64,000 bases of DNA from Bacteroidetes bacterium HGW-Bacteroidetes-5. GTDB lineage: Bacteria > Bacteroidota > Bacteroidia > Bacteroidales > UBA932. The stretch is from assembly GCA_002842515.1 (NCBI GenBank), contig PHDC01000001.1, positions 1 to 64,000 of the forward strand, given 5' to 3'. The notes under the pieces are model-generated. The model was not told where the DNA came from. It did no database searches and saw only the letters and a program-made list of their open reading frames with translations. Positions 9,408-18,982 of this stretch are shown here, piece by piece. Position numbers and translations under genes: made by a program. Position 1 is the stretch's first letter; each line of letters starts with the position of its first letter.

Positions 9408-11696
9408 ATGATTAAAAAAACAACCCTCCTTTCAGTACTACTATTGTGCCTATCTGCTGCTTATGCTCAGCCGTTTATAAATGTTATAAAAACAGGCAAC
9501 AGATACAAGTTTGAGATACAGGATTCATTGCTGGGGAGGGATATTCTTTTTGGCTCCAGGATAGTTGATTTGAGCTCTCCATCTGCAAAGGTGTATGCTG
9601 CAGGGCAGATGAGGAGACCTCCCGTAGTTATTCGCTTCTCTAAAAGAGATAAATCTATTGTTATTGAAGAGGTTAATAATTTTGTAGAGGTAGATAAAAA
9701 TAATCCGATATATGAAGCTCTGCAGAGGAATATGAAGGTGGGCGGCGTGGATATCTTTGAGATAGAGTCACGAGGCTTGTCGGGAAAATCTTCAATCATT
9801 GATGTGACAAATTACTTTTCACAGGAGGTGCAGCTTGCCTGGCCTCTTCCGGATAATGTTAAAAAAGGTCGTCTGGAGAGTAAACTTAGCGGGATTCAAT
9901 TTATTCGTCAGTTTGACGACCATATTAACATAAGAAGTTACTACGAGTTTCTTGGAGGTAAGGAGACCTTTACCATAACTGTCCAATATTTTATGCTTCT
10001 TCTCTCTAAGGAACCGATGGTTTCCAGGTTTAATGACGACAGGGTAGGTTTCCAGCCCTACAATAAGAAGTCTTTCTCAAGCGGGAGTCCTATCAAAACT
10101 AACAGCTATATCTCAAGATGGAGAGTGGAACCTAAACCAGATGACAGGCTAACACATCTAAAAGGTGAACTGGTAGAGCCCCAAAAGCCAATCACTGTTT
10201 ATATTGAACCATATTTTCCCAAGGAGTGGATTCAATATATTAAATTAGGAGTGGAGGATTGGAACGATGCTTTTAAGAATATAGGTTTTAAGAACACGAT
10301 AATTGCAAAAGAGTTCCCGATAAATGATTCACTTTTTGATCCATACGACATAAAGACTAATGTAGTTCGCTATATTCCACTTGAGGAGGCTAATGCTGCC
10401 GGCCAGATATGGTGTGACCCCAGAAGTGGAGAGATAATCAACGGAGAGGTGTTGTGGTGGAATAATGTAGTTAACCTCCTTAATATGTGGAGATTTACTC
10501 AGACTGCCGCCGTAGATCCCAGAGCCAGGGCTATCAAGTACGATAGAGAGATGACCGGGGAGATGATTAGGTATGCTATTGCTCACGAGGTGGGTCATAT
10601 GCTCGGATTACAGCATAATATGAGAAGCTCTTATGCATACCCTGCGGACTCTCTCAGGTCGCCATCATTCACAAACAGATATGGTACTACTGCTTCTATT
10701 ATGGACTATGCGAGAAACAACCATATTGCACGGCCGGGAGATTACGAAAGAGGGGTTAAGATGACACCTCCTGTTCTTGGCCCATATGACTATTTATCAA
10801 TTGAGTATGGGTATAAGTATATACACGGGGCAGACTCTCCATCCGGAGAGCTTCCTGTTCTTGACTCCCTGTTTAGATCAAAAGGATCGGATCCAATGTA
10901 TCTGTTTGCTCCATTCATAACTGCTGCAATTTCACCTGACCCATCATCACAATCCGAATCTCTTGGTGATGATATCCTGGTTTCATCATTAAACGGGATT
11001 CTCAATACCAGAATTATTCTGGATAGTCTAAAAAAATGGACTTTTTCTGCCGGAGGAGGTGTAAAAGATATTGAGAGCAGGTATGACGCTTTGTCAAAGC
11101 AGTACTTCAGATATATCTCTCTGTCAATGTCATATCTTGGAGGTATCTACACAATTCAGGGGCCGGTGGGAGAGGGAGATGTGAAATATGTTCCGGTCAC
11201 TGCTCAAAGACAGCGGGAAGCTCTAAATTTCATAATTGAACAGATAAAGGAGGCGCCGCAACACCTGGAGAGAGACGACATATCTGCCATAATAGGACCT
11301 TTAACTGACAATGTTTTAAAAAAGGAGTCAGAGCTTATTTCAGCTTTACTCAATAACTTTACTCTTCCCAGAATAGTAAACAGCTCGTCTTTGTCTAAGA
11401 GTTCGTACTCAATAAGAGAGTATCTTCAGGATTTGGATGAATTGATATGGAAAAAGCTTGGAGGTAACACCGCTATCGAAATTAACCTTCATATGACTTA
11501 TATTCAGATGCTTAAGAGTGCTTCGAGAATTAACTTAAAGGGAGATGAGCCGGTAGTTGGGATATCTGCAGTTATAAGTGAAGCTTGCTATAAACAGATG
11601 AGCAAAACTGCTGAACGCATCAAGAAGCTGAGTAAGGGATCTAAACCTGTTAGAGAGCATTATAGATTTTTACTTGATATTATTGAATCCAGATAA
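9408..11696 (+). CDS. Secreted zinc-dependent metalloprotease (metzincin-like, DUF5117/DUF4953 type)
   Basis: 762 residues with a cleavable signal peptide (SAAYAQ, residues 1-21). Zinc motif HEVGHMLGLQH at residues 393-403 fits the metzincin pattern HExxHxxGxxH, and SIMDYAR with Met432 is the matching Met-turn. The N-terminal about 300 residues are beta-rich and match the DUF5117/DUF5118 architecture of Bacteroidota proteases; the C-terminal about 250 residues are helical. Catalytic residues are all present, so it should be active outside the cytoplasm. It lies inside the TonB operon, 2 bases after a surface lipoprotein gene and before the S46 peptidase. It most likely makes the first cuts in protein substrates; specificity is unknown. 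Confidence 0.85.
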   Translation: MIKKTTLLSVLLLCLSAAYAQPFINVIKTGNRYKFEIQDSLLGRDILFGSRIVDLSSPSAKVYAAGQMRRPPVVIRFSKRDKSIVIEEVNNFVEVDKNNPIYEALQRNMKVGGVDIFEIESRGLSGKSSIIDVTNYFSQEVQLAWPLPDNVKKGRLESKLSGIQFIRQFDDHINIRSYYEFLGGKETFTITVQYFMLLLSKEPMVSRFNDDRVGFQPYNKKSFSSGSPIKTNSYISRWRVEPKPDDRLTHLKGELVEPQKPITVYIEPYFPKEWIQYIKLGVEDWNDAFKNIGFKNTIIAKEFPINDSLFDPYDIKTNVVRYIPLEEANAAGQIWCDPRSGEIINGEVLWWNNVVNLLNMWRFTQTAAVDPRARAIKYDREMTGEMIRYAIAHEVGHMLGLQHNMRSSYAYPADSLRSPSFTNRYGTTASIMDYARNNHIARPGDYERGVKMTPPVLGPYDYLSIEYGYKYIHGADSPSGELPVLDSLFRSKGSDPMYLFAPFITAAISPDPSSQSESLGDDILVSSLNGILNTRIILDSLKKWTFSAGGGVKDIESRYDALSKQYFRYISLSMSYLGGIYTIQGPVGEGDVKYVPVTAQRQREALNFIIEQIKEAPQHLERDDISAIIGPLTDNVLKKESELISALLNNFTLPRIVNSSSLSKSSYSIREYLQDLDELIWKKLGGNTAIEINLHMTYIQMLKSASRINLKGDEPVVGISAVISEACYKQMSKTAERIKKLSKGSKPVREHYRFLLDIIESR

Positions 11697-11713
11697 ACAG
11701 ATAAACAGATAAA

Positions 11714-13912
11714 ATGAAGAGAGTACTTTTTACATTTTTTATAGCCTTTTTTTTATTATACTCAAATAGATCTGATGCCGATGAGGGAATGTGGCTTCCT
11801 CTGCTGCTTAAGAATCAGAAATATGAACAGATGAGAAAGATGGGACTGAAGCTTAGCGCAGAGGAGATTTACAGCGTTAATAACGCTTGTCTTAAGGATG
11901 CTGTAATTGGGTTAATGGGAGAGGGAGCCAATTTAAGAAGCTTTGGAACAGCAAGTTTTATCTCTGACAGTGGTCTTATTTTAACAAACTATCACGTTAT
12001 ACTCTCTTATATTGAGAGATTTTCAAATGAGGAGAGTGATTTTTTGAAATATGGTTACTGGGCCCGTAACAGATCCGAGGAGTCGCTTTGCAGAGGACTT
12101 CAGATGAAGCAGCTGATTAGAATGGAGGATGTTACAGAGAAAATTCTGGAGGGGACTGAAGCTCTTACAGGTCGGGAGAGGTCTGCAAAAATAGATGAGA
12201 ATGGTAAGAGATTGGCCTCTTTGGCAACAAAAGAGAGTGGATACGAGGTTAGAATGCAGGCACTCTTTGGTAATAGTCAGTATATAATGAATGTTTATGC
12301 CGTGTACAGGGACATAAGAATGGTGGCCGCACCGCCCTTCTCGATAGGTAAATTTGGCGGCAACCAGGATAACTATAGTTGGCCAAGGCACACAGGTGAT
12401 TTTGCCATATTAAGAGTATATTCAAACAAGGAGAACAGACCATCCTCATATTCTGTTAAAAATGTTCCTTACAGACCTGCTTACTATCTTCCTGTTTCCC
12501 TTAAAGGTATAAAAGAGAGAGATTTTGTACTAGTTGCAGGGTTTCCAGGTTCAACAAAAGAGTACATACCTTCGTTTGCTCTTGATAAGATAATATATGG
12601 AGAGAATGTTCATAAAGTTGGAATCCGAAAGGAGAAGATTGAGATTCTCAATAGTGCAATTGATGAAAATCCGGAGCTAAAATTCAGATACACAACAAAA
12701 TTATCTTCCGTTGAGAATAGTTATCTCAGATGGAGAGGTGAGATTATGGGTGTTACGAAAATGGGTTTGGTTAACAAAAAAAGGGTCGAAGAGGAGAATT
12801 TTAACAGATGGGTTGCCGCAGATTCTGATAGAGTGGCAAAATATGGTGGAGTTCTCTCAAGGATGGAGGAGTTATATAAAGAGGTTGCTGTTTATAATCT
12901 GGCCGAAGCATACTTTAGTGAGGCAGGTATAAACGGATCTGAGATTGTCCCTTTTATTGGTAAGTTTGAGAAGTTGGCTGCTATCTACGCCAGGAAAAAC
13001 TTAGATATCAAGGCTGCAAATTCAGAGGCAAAAAGATTGATTGGCCTTACTCATCAGTTTTTTGAAAACTGGGATTACCAGGTAGACAGAAAGATGTTCC
13101 GGAATGTGATGGTGAGATATTATCAAAATATGCCTGATCTGTTCAAGCCGGATGCTATGGTAAAATACCTTACACACTATAATGGAGATGCCCAGAGACT
13201 ATCAGAAGATCTATTTAAGAATTCAATCTTTACAGATAAGCAGAGGTTGATTATGTTTTTGGAGAGTGACGAAAGAGATGTTATTGGTCAAATCAAGGAA
13301 GACCCTCTTTATCAGCTTGCAATAGGCTATTATATGATAAATGTAAATAAAATAATGAGGCAAAGAGCAGAGCTTCAGTCACGCCTTATGGAGTTAAACA
13401 ACATCTATATAAGTGGTTATATGGAGATGAACAGTAAAAAAACCATTTATCCCGATGCCAATAACTCTCAAAGATTCAGTTTTGGAAGAGTACTCGGAGC
13501 TAAGGCAGAGGATGGGCTGGTTTACAGTAGTTTTACAACACTGAATGGAGCAGTGGTCAAGTATCTAAATAACAAAGATGACCACGAATTTTATCTACCT
13601 AAAAAAATGAGAGATCTTATTGAAAAAGAGGATTACGGAGTGTATGCATCTTCAGACGGCAAACTATCTGTTAACTTTTTAACAGATGCACACACAACCA
13701 GTGGCAGCTCCGGTTCCCCGGTTTTAAATTCAAGAGGAGAACTGGTCGGGCTCAATTTTGACCGAATATGGCAGGGTGTGGCCTCAGATTTCAGATACGA
13801 TAAAGATATATCAAGGTCTATAGCTGTTGATATCAGATATATTCTTTTCATTCTTGATAAATACTCTCCTTCGCAATATGTAATAAAGGAGCTTAATATA
13901 GTCAAAAAATAG
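11714..13912 (+). CDS. S46 dipeptidyl peptidase, DPP11-like
   Basis: 732 residues, normal for S46 (DPP7/DPP11), with an N-terminal signal peptide (about 1-22). The chymotrypsin-like triad is readable: His94 in LTNYHV, Asp229 in HTGDFAILR and Ser666 in GSSGSPV. In Porphyromonas DPP11 an arginine 18 residues after the catalytic serine selects Asp/Glu at P1, while DPP7 has glycine there. This protein has Arg684 exactly at +18 (GLNFDR), so I predict an acidic-residue preference. It removes dipeptides from peptide N-termini in the periplasm. Last gene of the sigma-controlled operon, followed by a strong terminator. Confidence 0.88.
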   Translation: MKRVLFTFFIAFFLLYSNRSDADEGMWLPLLLKNQKYEQMRKMGLKLSAEEIYSVNNACLKDAVIGLMGEGANLRSFGTASFISDSGLILTNYHVILSYIERFSNEESDFLKYGYWARNRSEESLCRGLQMKQLIRMEDVTEKILEGTEALTGRERSAKIDENGKRLASLATKESGYEVRMQALFGNSQYIMNVYAVYRDIRMVAAPPFSIGKFGGNQDNYSWPRHTGDFAILRVYSNKENRPSSYSVKNVPYRPAYYLPVSLKGIKERDFVLVAGFPGSTKEYIPSFALDKIIYGENVHKVGIRKEKIEILNSAIDENPELKFRYTTKLSSVENSYLRWRGEIMGVTKMGLVNKKRVEEENFNRWVAADSDRVAKYGGVLSRMEELYKEVAVYNLAEAYFSEAGINGSEIVPFIGKFEKLAAIYARKNLDIKAANSEAKRLIGLTHQFFENWDYQVDRKMFRNVMVRYYQNMPDLFKPDAMVKYLTHYNGDAQRLSEDLFKNSIFTDKQRLIMFLESDERDVIGQIKEDPLYQLAIGYYMINVNKIMRQRAELQSRLMELNNIYISGYMEMNSKKTIYPDANNSQRFSFGRVLGAKAEDGLVYSSFTTLNGAVVKYLNNKDDHEFYLPKKMRDLIEKEDYGVYASSDGKLSVNFLTDAHTTSGSSGSPVLNSRGELVGLNFDRIWQGVASDFRYDKDISRSIAVDIRYILFILDKYSPSQYVIKELNIVKK

Positions 13913-13933
13913 AGTTAGTTACCAGTTTCAAAG

Positions 13934-13976
13934 TTGGGTATCTCCTAAAACAGGGGGTGCCCAATTTTTGTTTTTT
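13934..13976 (+). terminator. Rho-independent terminator of the peptidase/TonB operon
   Basis: A 12-bp stem (13934-13945 with 13953-13964, three G-U pairs, loop TAAAACA) is followed by TTTTTG and six more T. It marks the end of the transcription unit that includes the S46 gene. Confidence 0.85.
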
Positions 13977-14008
13977 AACAGCTGTGTCTCAATAAAAGAA
14001 TTATCGTG

Positions 14009-14016
14009 TATATTTG
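14009..14016 (+). promoter_or_regulatory. -7 box for the asparaginase/symporter pair
   Basis: TATATTTG matches TAnnTTTG exactly and lies just after the upstream terminator, 56 bases before the next start codon. No clear TTG -33 box is seen. It implies that the asparaginase and symporter genes form a separate transcription unit from the peptidase operon. Confidence 0.5.
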
Positions 14017-14072
14017 TATAAGGCACCCATAAGTTCTGCACTTTACCTAATAAACCTTAAACAAATAGTATT

Positions 14073-15083
14073 ATGTTTAAAAAGAGCTCTCTATTACTTC
14101 TTTTAACTCTTGGAATCCTTACTCATCTACATTCACAAGAAGCGGATAAAATTTGGACAATAGTAATTCACGGTGGAGCAGGAGGCACCCCTTCAAATCT
14201 CACTCCCGAGAGGAGAGGTCAGTACGAAAAACATCTTCTTGAGGCCCTGGAGATTGGTACAAAAGTTCTCTCCAAAGGGGGCAACTCTCTTGATGCTGTT
14301 CAAAAGGTTGTTATATATATGGAGAACTCTCCTCTTTTTAATGCGGGGAGAGGTGCAGTAAAAAATATAGATGGTATTCACGAACTGGATGCTGCCATTA
14401 TGGATGGATCAAACCTCAAAGCTGGAGCTGTGGCCGGGCTGAGAGATATTAAAAACCCTATTATGGCCGCCAGGTTAGTTATGGATAGTACTGCCCACGT
14501 TTTACTCATTGGTGAGGGAGCTTCTGCTTTTGCCAAATCGATGGGATTGGAGTCAGTAGATAATAGCTATTTCTCTACAAAACAGAGAGAAGAGCAGCTA
14601 AACAGAATAAAAGAGAGCAAAGAGACTCCTCATCCGGGGGGAACTGTCGGTTGTGTAGCACTTGATATATATGGAAATCTCTCCGCGGCAACATCAACAG
14701 GCGGTATGTCAGGTAAAAAGTGGGGGAGGGTAGGAGATGTTCCGGTGATTGGCGCCGGAACTTATGCAAATAACAAAACTGCAGCAGTATCAGGTACAGG
14801 TCACGGGGAGCTCTGGATTCGCAGGGTTGTGGCTTACGATATATCTGCACTTATGGAGTACAGAGGATTATCGCTTATTGAAGCTTCAAATGAGGTTATT
14901 TTCAATAAAATCAGCCCTATGGGAGGATCCGGTGGAGGAATAATTGCTGTTGACGCAAAGGGAAACATTGCTATGGTTTTTAATACCTCAATGATGCACA
15001 GAGCCTGGGCAACCTCCTCCGGCGAAATCGGAGTGGGTATACTGAAAGGAGAGGAGTCAATTATAAAAAAAAGTAGTTTATGA
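14073..15083 (+). CDS. Isoaspartyl peptidase / L-asparaginase (Ntn hydrolase)
   Basis: 336 residues, the usual length for plant-type (class 3) asparaginases plus a signal peptide (LHSQ, about 1-22), so exported. The N-terminal signature IVIHGGAGG and the autoprocessing site GG-TVGCVALD are clear, giving catalytic Thr191 as the new N-terminus of the beta subunit. GTGHGE and the C-terminal glycine-rich GGSGGG complete the fold. It hydrolyses beta-aspartyl dipeptides and asparagine. Its stop overlaps the next start by ATGA, so it is translationally coupled to a transporter. This fits recovery of peptides that ordinary dipeptidases cannot cleave. Confidence 0.93.
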   Translation: MFKKSSLLLLLTLGILTHLHSQEADKIWTIVIHGGAGGTPSNLTPERRGQYEKHLLEALEIGTKVLSKGGNSLDAVQKVVIYMENSPLFNAGRGAVKNIDGIHELDAAIMDGSNLKAGAVAGLRDIKNPIMAARLVMDSTAHVLLIGEGASAFAKSMGLESVDNSYFSTKQREEQLNRIKESKETPHPGGTVGCVALDIYGNLSAATSTGGMSGKKWGRVGDVPVIGAGTYANNKTAAVSGTGHGELWIRRVVAYDISALMEYRGLSLIEASNEVIFNKISPMGGSGGGIIAVDAKGNIAMVFNTSMMHRAWATSSGEIGVGILKGEESIIKKSSL

Positions 15084-16249
15084 TATTAAAATTTAACCCG
15101 GGGCTTCTGACAAAAATAGTAATTGCAATAATTATCGGTATCGGGTGCTCTCTCTTCTTCCCAGTATGGGCTGTAAGAGTTTTTGTAACCATTAACGGGC
15201 TCTTTAGTAATTTTCTCTCTTTTATAATTCCACTGCTTATTTTGGGCCTTATAGCACCCGGAATTGCCGATCTTGGAAAAGGTGCAGGTAAATTATTGGT
15301 AATAACAGTTTTAATAGCTTATGGCTCAACTATTATTGCCGGCTTTTTCTCTTATTTTACGACAAAATGGTCTCTGCCAATGTTAATTAAGCCAAGCAGT
15401 GTCTTAAGCGGGTCGGGGTTTCAATTTTCCGATGTAATAACTGCTTTTTTCACCTTCGATATGACCCCCCTAATGGGTGTAACAACAGCTCTGGTACTGG
15501 CGTTTGTTATAGGAATTGGCGTATCTGCAGTTAATGGTGAGAGGTTAAAAGGGGCTCTCGGGGAGTTTCGCGATATTATAATACTTATTATTCAGAGAGC
15601 AATTATTCCGTTTTTACCTTACTACATCTTTGGCATCTTCCTAAAAATCGGAGCAGAGGGACAGGTTACTATGATCTTATCTCTCTTTTTCAAGGTTATA
15701 ATTGTGATTTTTATTATGCACGTTGTGTTGTTGCTTTTCCAGTTTATCGTTGCAGGAGCTGTTTCCGGTAAAAATCCTTTAAGGGCACTTATTACAATGC
15801 TACCAGCCTATGTTACCGCTTTGGGCACCCAATCATCTGCAGCAACAATTCCTGTTACATTGATTCAAGCCAAAAAAAATGGTGTAGATCCGGAGGTAGC
15901 AGATTTTGTAATTCCACTATGCGCAACAATCCACCTCTCCGGGAGCACTTTAAAGATTGTCTCTTGTGCCTACGCAATTATGTATATGACAGGTATGAAC
16001 GCAGATATTTCACTATTTGCAGGGTTTATTATGATGTTGGGAGTAACTATGGTTGCAGCCCCCGGAGTACCCGGAGGTGCAATAATGGCAGCAATTGCAA
16101 TATTGCAATCTATGCTTGGATTTGACGAAATGCTTACAGGATTAATGATAGCTCTATATATAACAATGGATAGCTTTGGTACAGCTTGTAATGTTACCGG
16201 AGATGGAGCGATAGCACTAATAATGAATAAAATACATAAGAAAATTTAG
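15080..16249 (+). CDS. Dicarboxylate/amino acid:cation symporter family protein
   Basis: 389 residues with about eight membrane helices plus two hairpins, the GltPh/DAACS fold. HP1 is readable as GTQSSAATIPVTL. The TM8 signature reads D364-S-F-G367-T368-A-C-N371-V-T-G-D375. Asp364, Thr368, Asn371 and Asp375 match the amino-group and sodium ligands of GltPh (D394, T398, N401, D405), but the arginine that binds the acidic side chain (R397) is Gly367. The NMDGT motif of TM7 is replaced by a variant (HLSGS). It probably carries a neutral amino acid or another amine-bearing substrate. Coupled to the asparaginase by a 4-base overlap. Inner-membrane location. Confidence 0.85.
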   Translation: MILKFNPGLLTKIVIAIIIGIGCSLFFPVWAVRVFVTINGLFSNFLSFIIPLLILGLIAPGIADLGKGAGKLLVITVLIAYGSTIIAGFFSYFTTKWSLPMLIKPSSVLSGSGFQFSDVITAFFTFDMTPLMGVTTALVLAFVIGIGVSAVNGERLKGALGEFRDIIILIIQRAIIPFLPYYIFGIFLKIGAEGQVTMILSLFFKVIIVIFIMHVVLLLFQFIVAGAVSGKNPLRALITMLPAYVTALGTQSSAATIPVTLIQAKKNGVDPEVADFVIPLCATIHLSGSTLKIVSCAYAIMYMTGMNADISLFAGFIMMLGVTMVAAPGVPGGAIMAAIAILQSMLGFDEMLTGLMIALYITMDSFGTACNVTGDGAIALIMNKIHKKI

Positions 16250-16259
16250 GCAGATACAT

Positions 16260-18929
16260 CTAACTCTCAAGCTCTCTTCCGCTTTTTTGTATAAGAGTCT
16301 TGACCGTTGTTATAAAATTATCGTTTTCGATAAGCTCCTCAATATTCAAATGCATTCTGTATCTCCAGTAGTGCTTTGGATTTGCAGGAATATTGATTCT
16401 CTCACTGTGCGTATCCTTTCGTCTTAAATCCGGGAACATCGATAACCAATCCTGAAGAGGGAGTATTGTCAACATAGAGGGCGAGTTCAAGTGCTCATCT
16501 ATTATTCGTGTACATAGCCAGGGCTCACAAAAAACAGGTGGTTCTCCTTCATACTCCAATACATCTCTATAGTAGCATTTACTTTGTTCAAAGTCCTCCT
16601 CCCACCATCCTCTCAAAGTGCTTGTGTCGTGGGTGCCTGTTGTGCATACACTCAGGTATGGATATTTTGAAGGATTACCAAACAGATCATTAGGATTTTT
16701 AGCCATTCTTTGAATCTCAAGTGAGAGCATTTTTAGGTTATTCATTGCAGCCGGTACACAGGCTGGCACCATACCTAAATCCTCGCCGCAAACCAGCATT
16801 CCGGTAGCCGATATAAGTGAAGGGAGTTTTCTCATCCCATTCCGGTACCAGAACTCTTCATTTCTCTCATAAAAAAAGTGGTTGTAGATTCTGTTGAAGC
16901 AGCTCTTTTGATAATCATCAAGTGAGACATAAGATTTTGTAAACTGAGCAGAGATTCTTGGATGAAATTTTGTTATTTCGCTGCTATCTGCTATAAACAA
17001 AACCTCGGCACATAGTGAGAGCAGTTCACTCTTTACTGGTGAACAGTTTGAATCTGGATTTAATTCAAAATATTGTTCAATCTTAACTTGGTTATCTACT
17101 GTGCTTTTTAGTCGATAAAACCCATCTTGGGAGCTCTCTAAGAATTCACTCTTGACCTCGTTCGATTTATCCCCAAAATACTCTTCTAAAACCCAATTGT
17201 TTATATATGGTTTGGTGTGTCGTTCTAAATTGAAGTTAAATCCAAAACTGTTTATCTTATCGATTGATAGCGGAAGGGAGGGGTTGAATGTACCGAGAAT
17301 ACCCTCTTTTGCAGTTGAGGGTATCTCCCATATTCTGAAAAATCCAAGTATATGATCAATTCTGTATGCGTCAAAGTACTCAGACATCTTTATAAATCGT
17401 CTCCTCCACCAACTGAATCCGTCGATAGCCATAACATCCCAATTGTATGTAGGAAATCCCCAATTTTGACCTTTTACCGAGAAATCATCCGGCGGCGCCC
17501 CTGCCTGACCATCAAAATTAAACAGATGTGGTTCAACCCAAGCTTCAACAGAGTTCCTGTTAATCCCGATGGGGATATCTCCTTTGAGAATTACTCTTTT
17601 ACTGTTTGCATATTCGTGCGCCTTGGAAAGTTGAATATGTAGATTGTACTGAACATAAAAATGAATTGCAATCTGAGTAAAATATTTACTCTTAGGATCT
17701 ATTAGACTGTATATTTGTTCTTTTTTGTACTCCGAGTATTTGGGCCATAATCTAAAATTTGCCGTCTTATATTTATCTCTTAAAAAACAGAAAACAGAAT
17801 AAGGAACAAGCCACTCTTCATTCTTTTTATAAAAATCTCTATAACTTTTGCTATTAAGAACAGTATCCTTCTCCTGTTTATAGATCATTGAAATATAGCT
17901 CCATTTCAATGCATCAACTGCTTCGTAGTTAACCTCATCCAGTTTATTTAATCTTATGACCTTTTTGTAATGTCTTTCACGGAACTCTCTATCTTTTATC
18001 GTGCCTAACAACTCTAGATTGAGATATAGAGGGTGGATTGCATAAATAGAGATAGCACCGTAAGGATATGAGTCCTCCCAGGTGTGTGACATACTTGTGT
18101 CATTTATAGGAAGTATCTGGAGAATGTTTTGAGAGGTTTTGTGTAACAGGTCTATAAATTGGAGAATATCTGCAAAATCTCCGATTCCGCTGCTTTTGCT
18201 GGTTCTGAGCGAAAAGACCGGTATTGCAGTACCGCAAAGACGGGGCCTTTTGGCACGAATATTAATTCTGAAGTGATTTATATACACTTTAGAAAATTTT
18301 GTCGAACAATCTGCAGGAATCAATCTGTTATCACCCTCTTCCCATACTATTTCACCTTTATCTGTAGATAAAACGAATTTATATTGCGTTAATCTCTCCA
18401 GTTTAGCCATATATGTAGAGTAATACCAAATTCCATCTTCTCCCTTAGTCATTACAGCTGATTTTGATATATCCCATTCACCCAGTTCCTTGCAGTTGCC
18501 ACATATTAAAATTGAACAATTTGACGGGACATTATTAGCAGAAAGGGTGAAGATTATATCTCCCGAAAGATTAGGTATATTCAATGAATTTTGAAAAAAA
18601 ACTCTCCTGAACGGATTTGACATAAAAGGGGTTTCATCATCAATTGCCCTCCACTGATCATATACTCGAAGATTATCTTCCTTACTGTAACATATCTGTC
18701 TTGGAGGGCCTGCCTCATATGATGGTTCTTTTGACTCCTCTTTTAATAGATATGAGTATGTGAAATCTTTTTTGCTTTTAAGATTGATTACAAAGTGCCA
18801 AACCCCCTCAGAGTAAAAACTTTTTATATGATTGTTTTTCTGACCCTCTTCTAACTCCTCAGCTGAGCCGGTTATATGAATCTCCTGCCCCGGATAGGTT
18901 ATAAAAGGTAATGAAAAATGTACTTCCAT
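16260..18929 (-). CDS. malQ: 4-alpha-glucanotransferase with two N-terminal starch-binding domains
   Basis: 889 residues from the start at 18929. Two CBM20-like beta domains (about 1-105 and 115-225) precede a GH77 amylomaltase domain. Conserved GH77 elements are visible: LQILPINDTSMSHTW, YRIDHILGFFRIWEIP with the nucleophile Asp, and the acid/base segment VCGEDLGMVP. Transfers alpha-1,4-glucan segments in glycogen or maltodextrin metabolism, in the cytoplasm (no signal peptide). I chose ATG at 18929 rather than an in-frame start at 18950, because the latter lies inside the TAGGTTTG promoter box. It stands alone, without glycogen genes beside it, and converges with the symporter gene with only 10 bases between. 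Confidence 0.93.
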   Translation of the reverse strand: MEVHFSLPFITYPGQEIHITGSAEELEEGQKNNHIKSFYSEGVWHFVINLKSKKDFTYSYLLKEESKEPSYEAGPPRQICYSKEDNLRVYDQWRAIDDETPFMSNPFRRVFFQNSLNIPNLSGDIIFTLSANNVPSNCSILICGNCKELGEWDISKSAVMTKGEDGIWYYSTYMAKLERLTQYKFVLSTDKGEIVWEEGDNRLIPADCSTKFSKVYINHFRINIRAKRPRLCGTAIPVFSLRTSKSSGIGDFADILQFIDLLHKTSQNILQILPINDTSMSHTWEDSYPYGAISIYAIHPLYLNLELLGTIKDREFRERHYKKVIRLNKLDEVNYEAVDALKWSYISMIYKQEKDTVLNSKSYRDFYKKNEEWLVPYSVFCFLRDKYKTANFRLWPKYSEYKKEQIYSLIDPKSKYFTQIAIHFYVQYNLHIQLSKAHEYANSKRVILKGDIPIGINRNSVEAWVEPHLFNFDGQAGAPPDDFSVKGQNWGFPTYNWDVMAIDGFSWWRRRFIKMSEYFDAYRIDHILGFFRIWEIPSTAKEGILGTFNPSLPLSIDKINSFGFNFNLERHTKPYINNWVLEEYFGDKSNEVKSEFLESSQDGFYRLKSTVDNQVKIEQYFELNPDSNCSPVKSELLSLCAEVLFIADSSEITKFHPRISAQFTKSYVSLDDYQKSCFNRIYNHFFYERNEEFWYRNGMRKLPSLISATGMLVCGEDLGMVPACVPAAMNNLKMLSLEIQRMAKNPNDLFGNPSKYPYLSVCTTGTHDTSTLRGWWEEDFEQSKCYYRDVLEYEGEPPVFCEPWLCTRIIDEHLNSPSMLTILPLQDWLSMFPDLRRKDTHSERINIPANPKHYWRYRMHLNIEELIENDNFITTVKTLIQKSGRELES

Positions 18930-18947
18930 AATATTTGTATTATATGG

Positions 18948-18955
18948 CAAACCTA
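18948..18955 (-). promoter_or_regulatory. -7 box of malQ
   Basis: On the minus strand TAGGTTTG matches TAnnTTTG, 18 bases before ATG at 18929. It excludes the in-frame codon at 18950 as a start. Confidence 0.5.
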
Positions 18956-18982
18956 ATTTATTTTTTTTAATTTATCTTAAAC

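Noticed and set aside
15080..16249. Direct assignment of the symporter as an aspartate/glutamate transporter to match the DPP11-like peptidase.
   Set aside because: The arginine that binds the acidic side chain is missing, so the attractive story is not supported by the residues.
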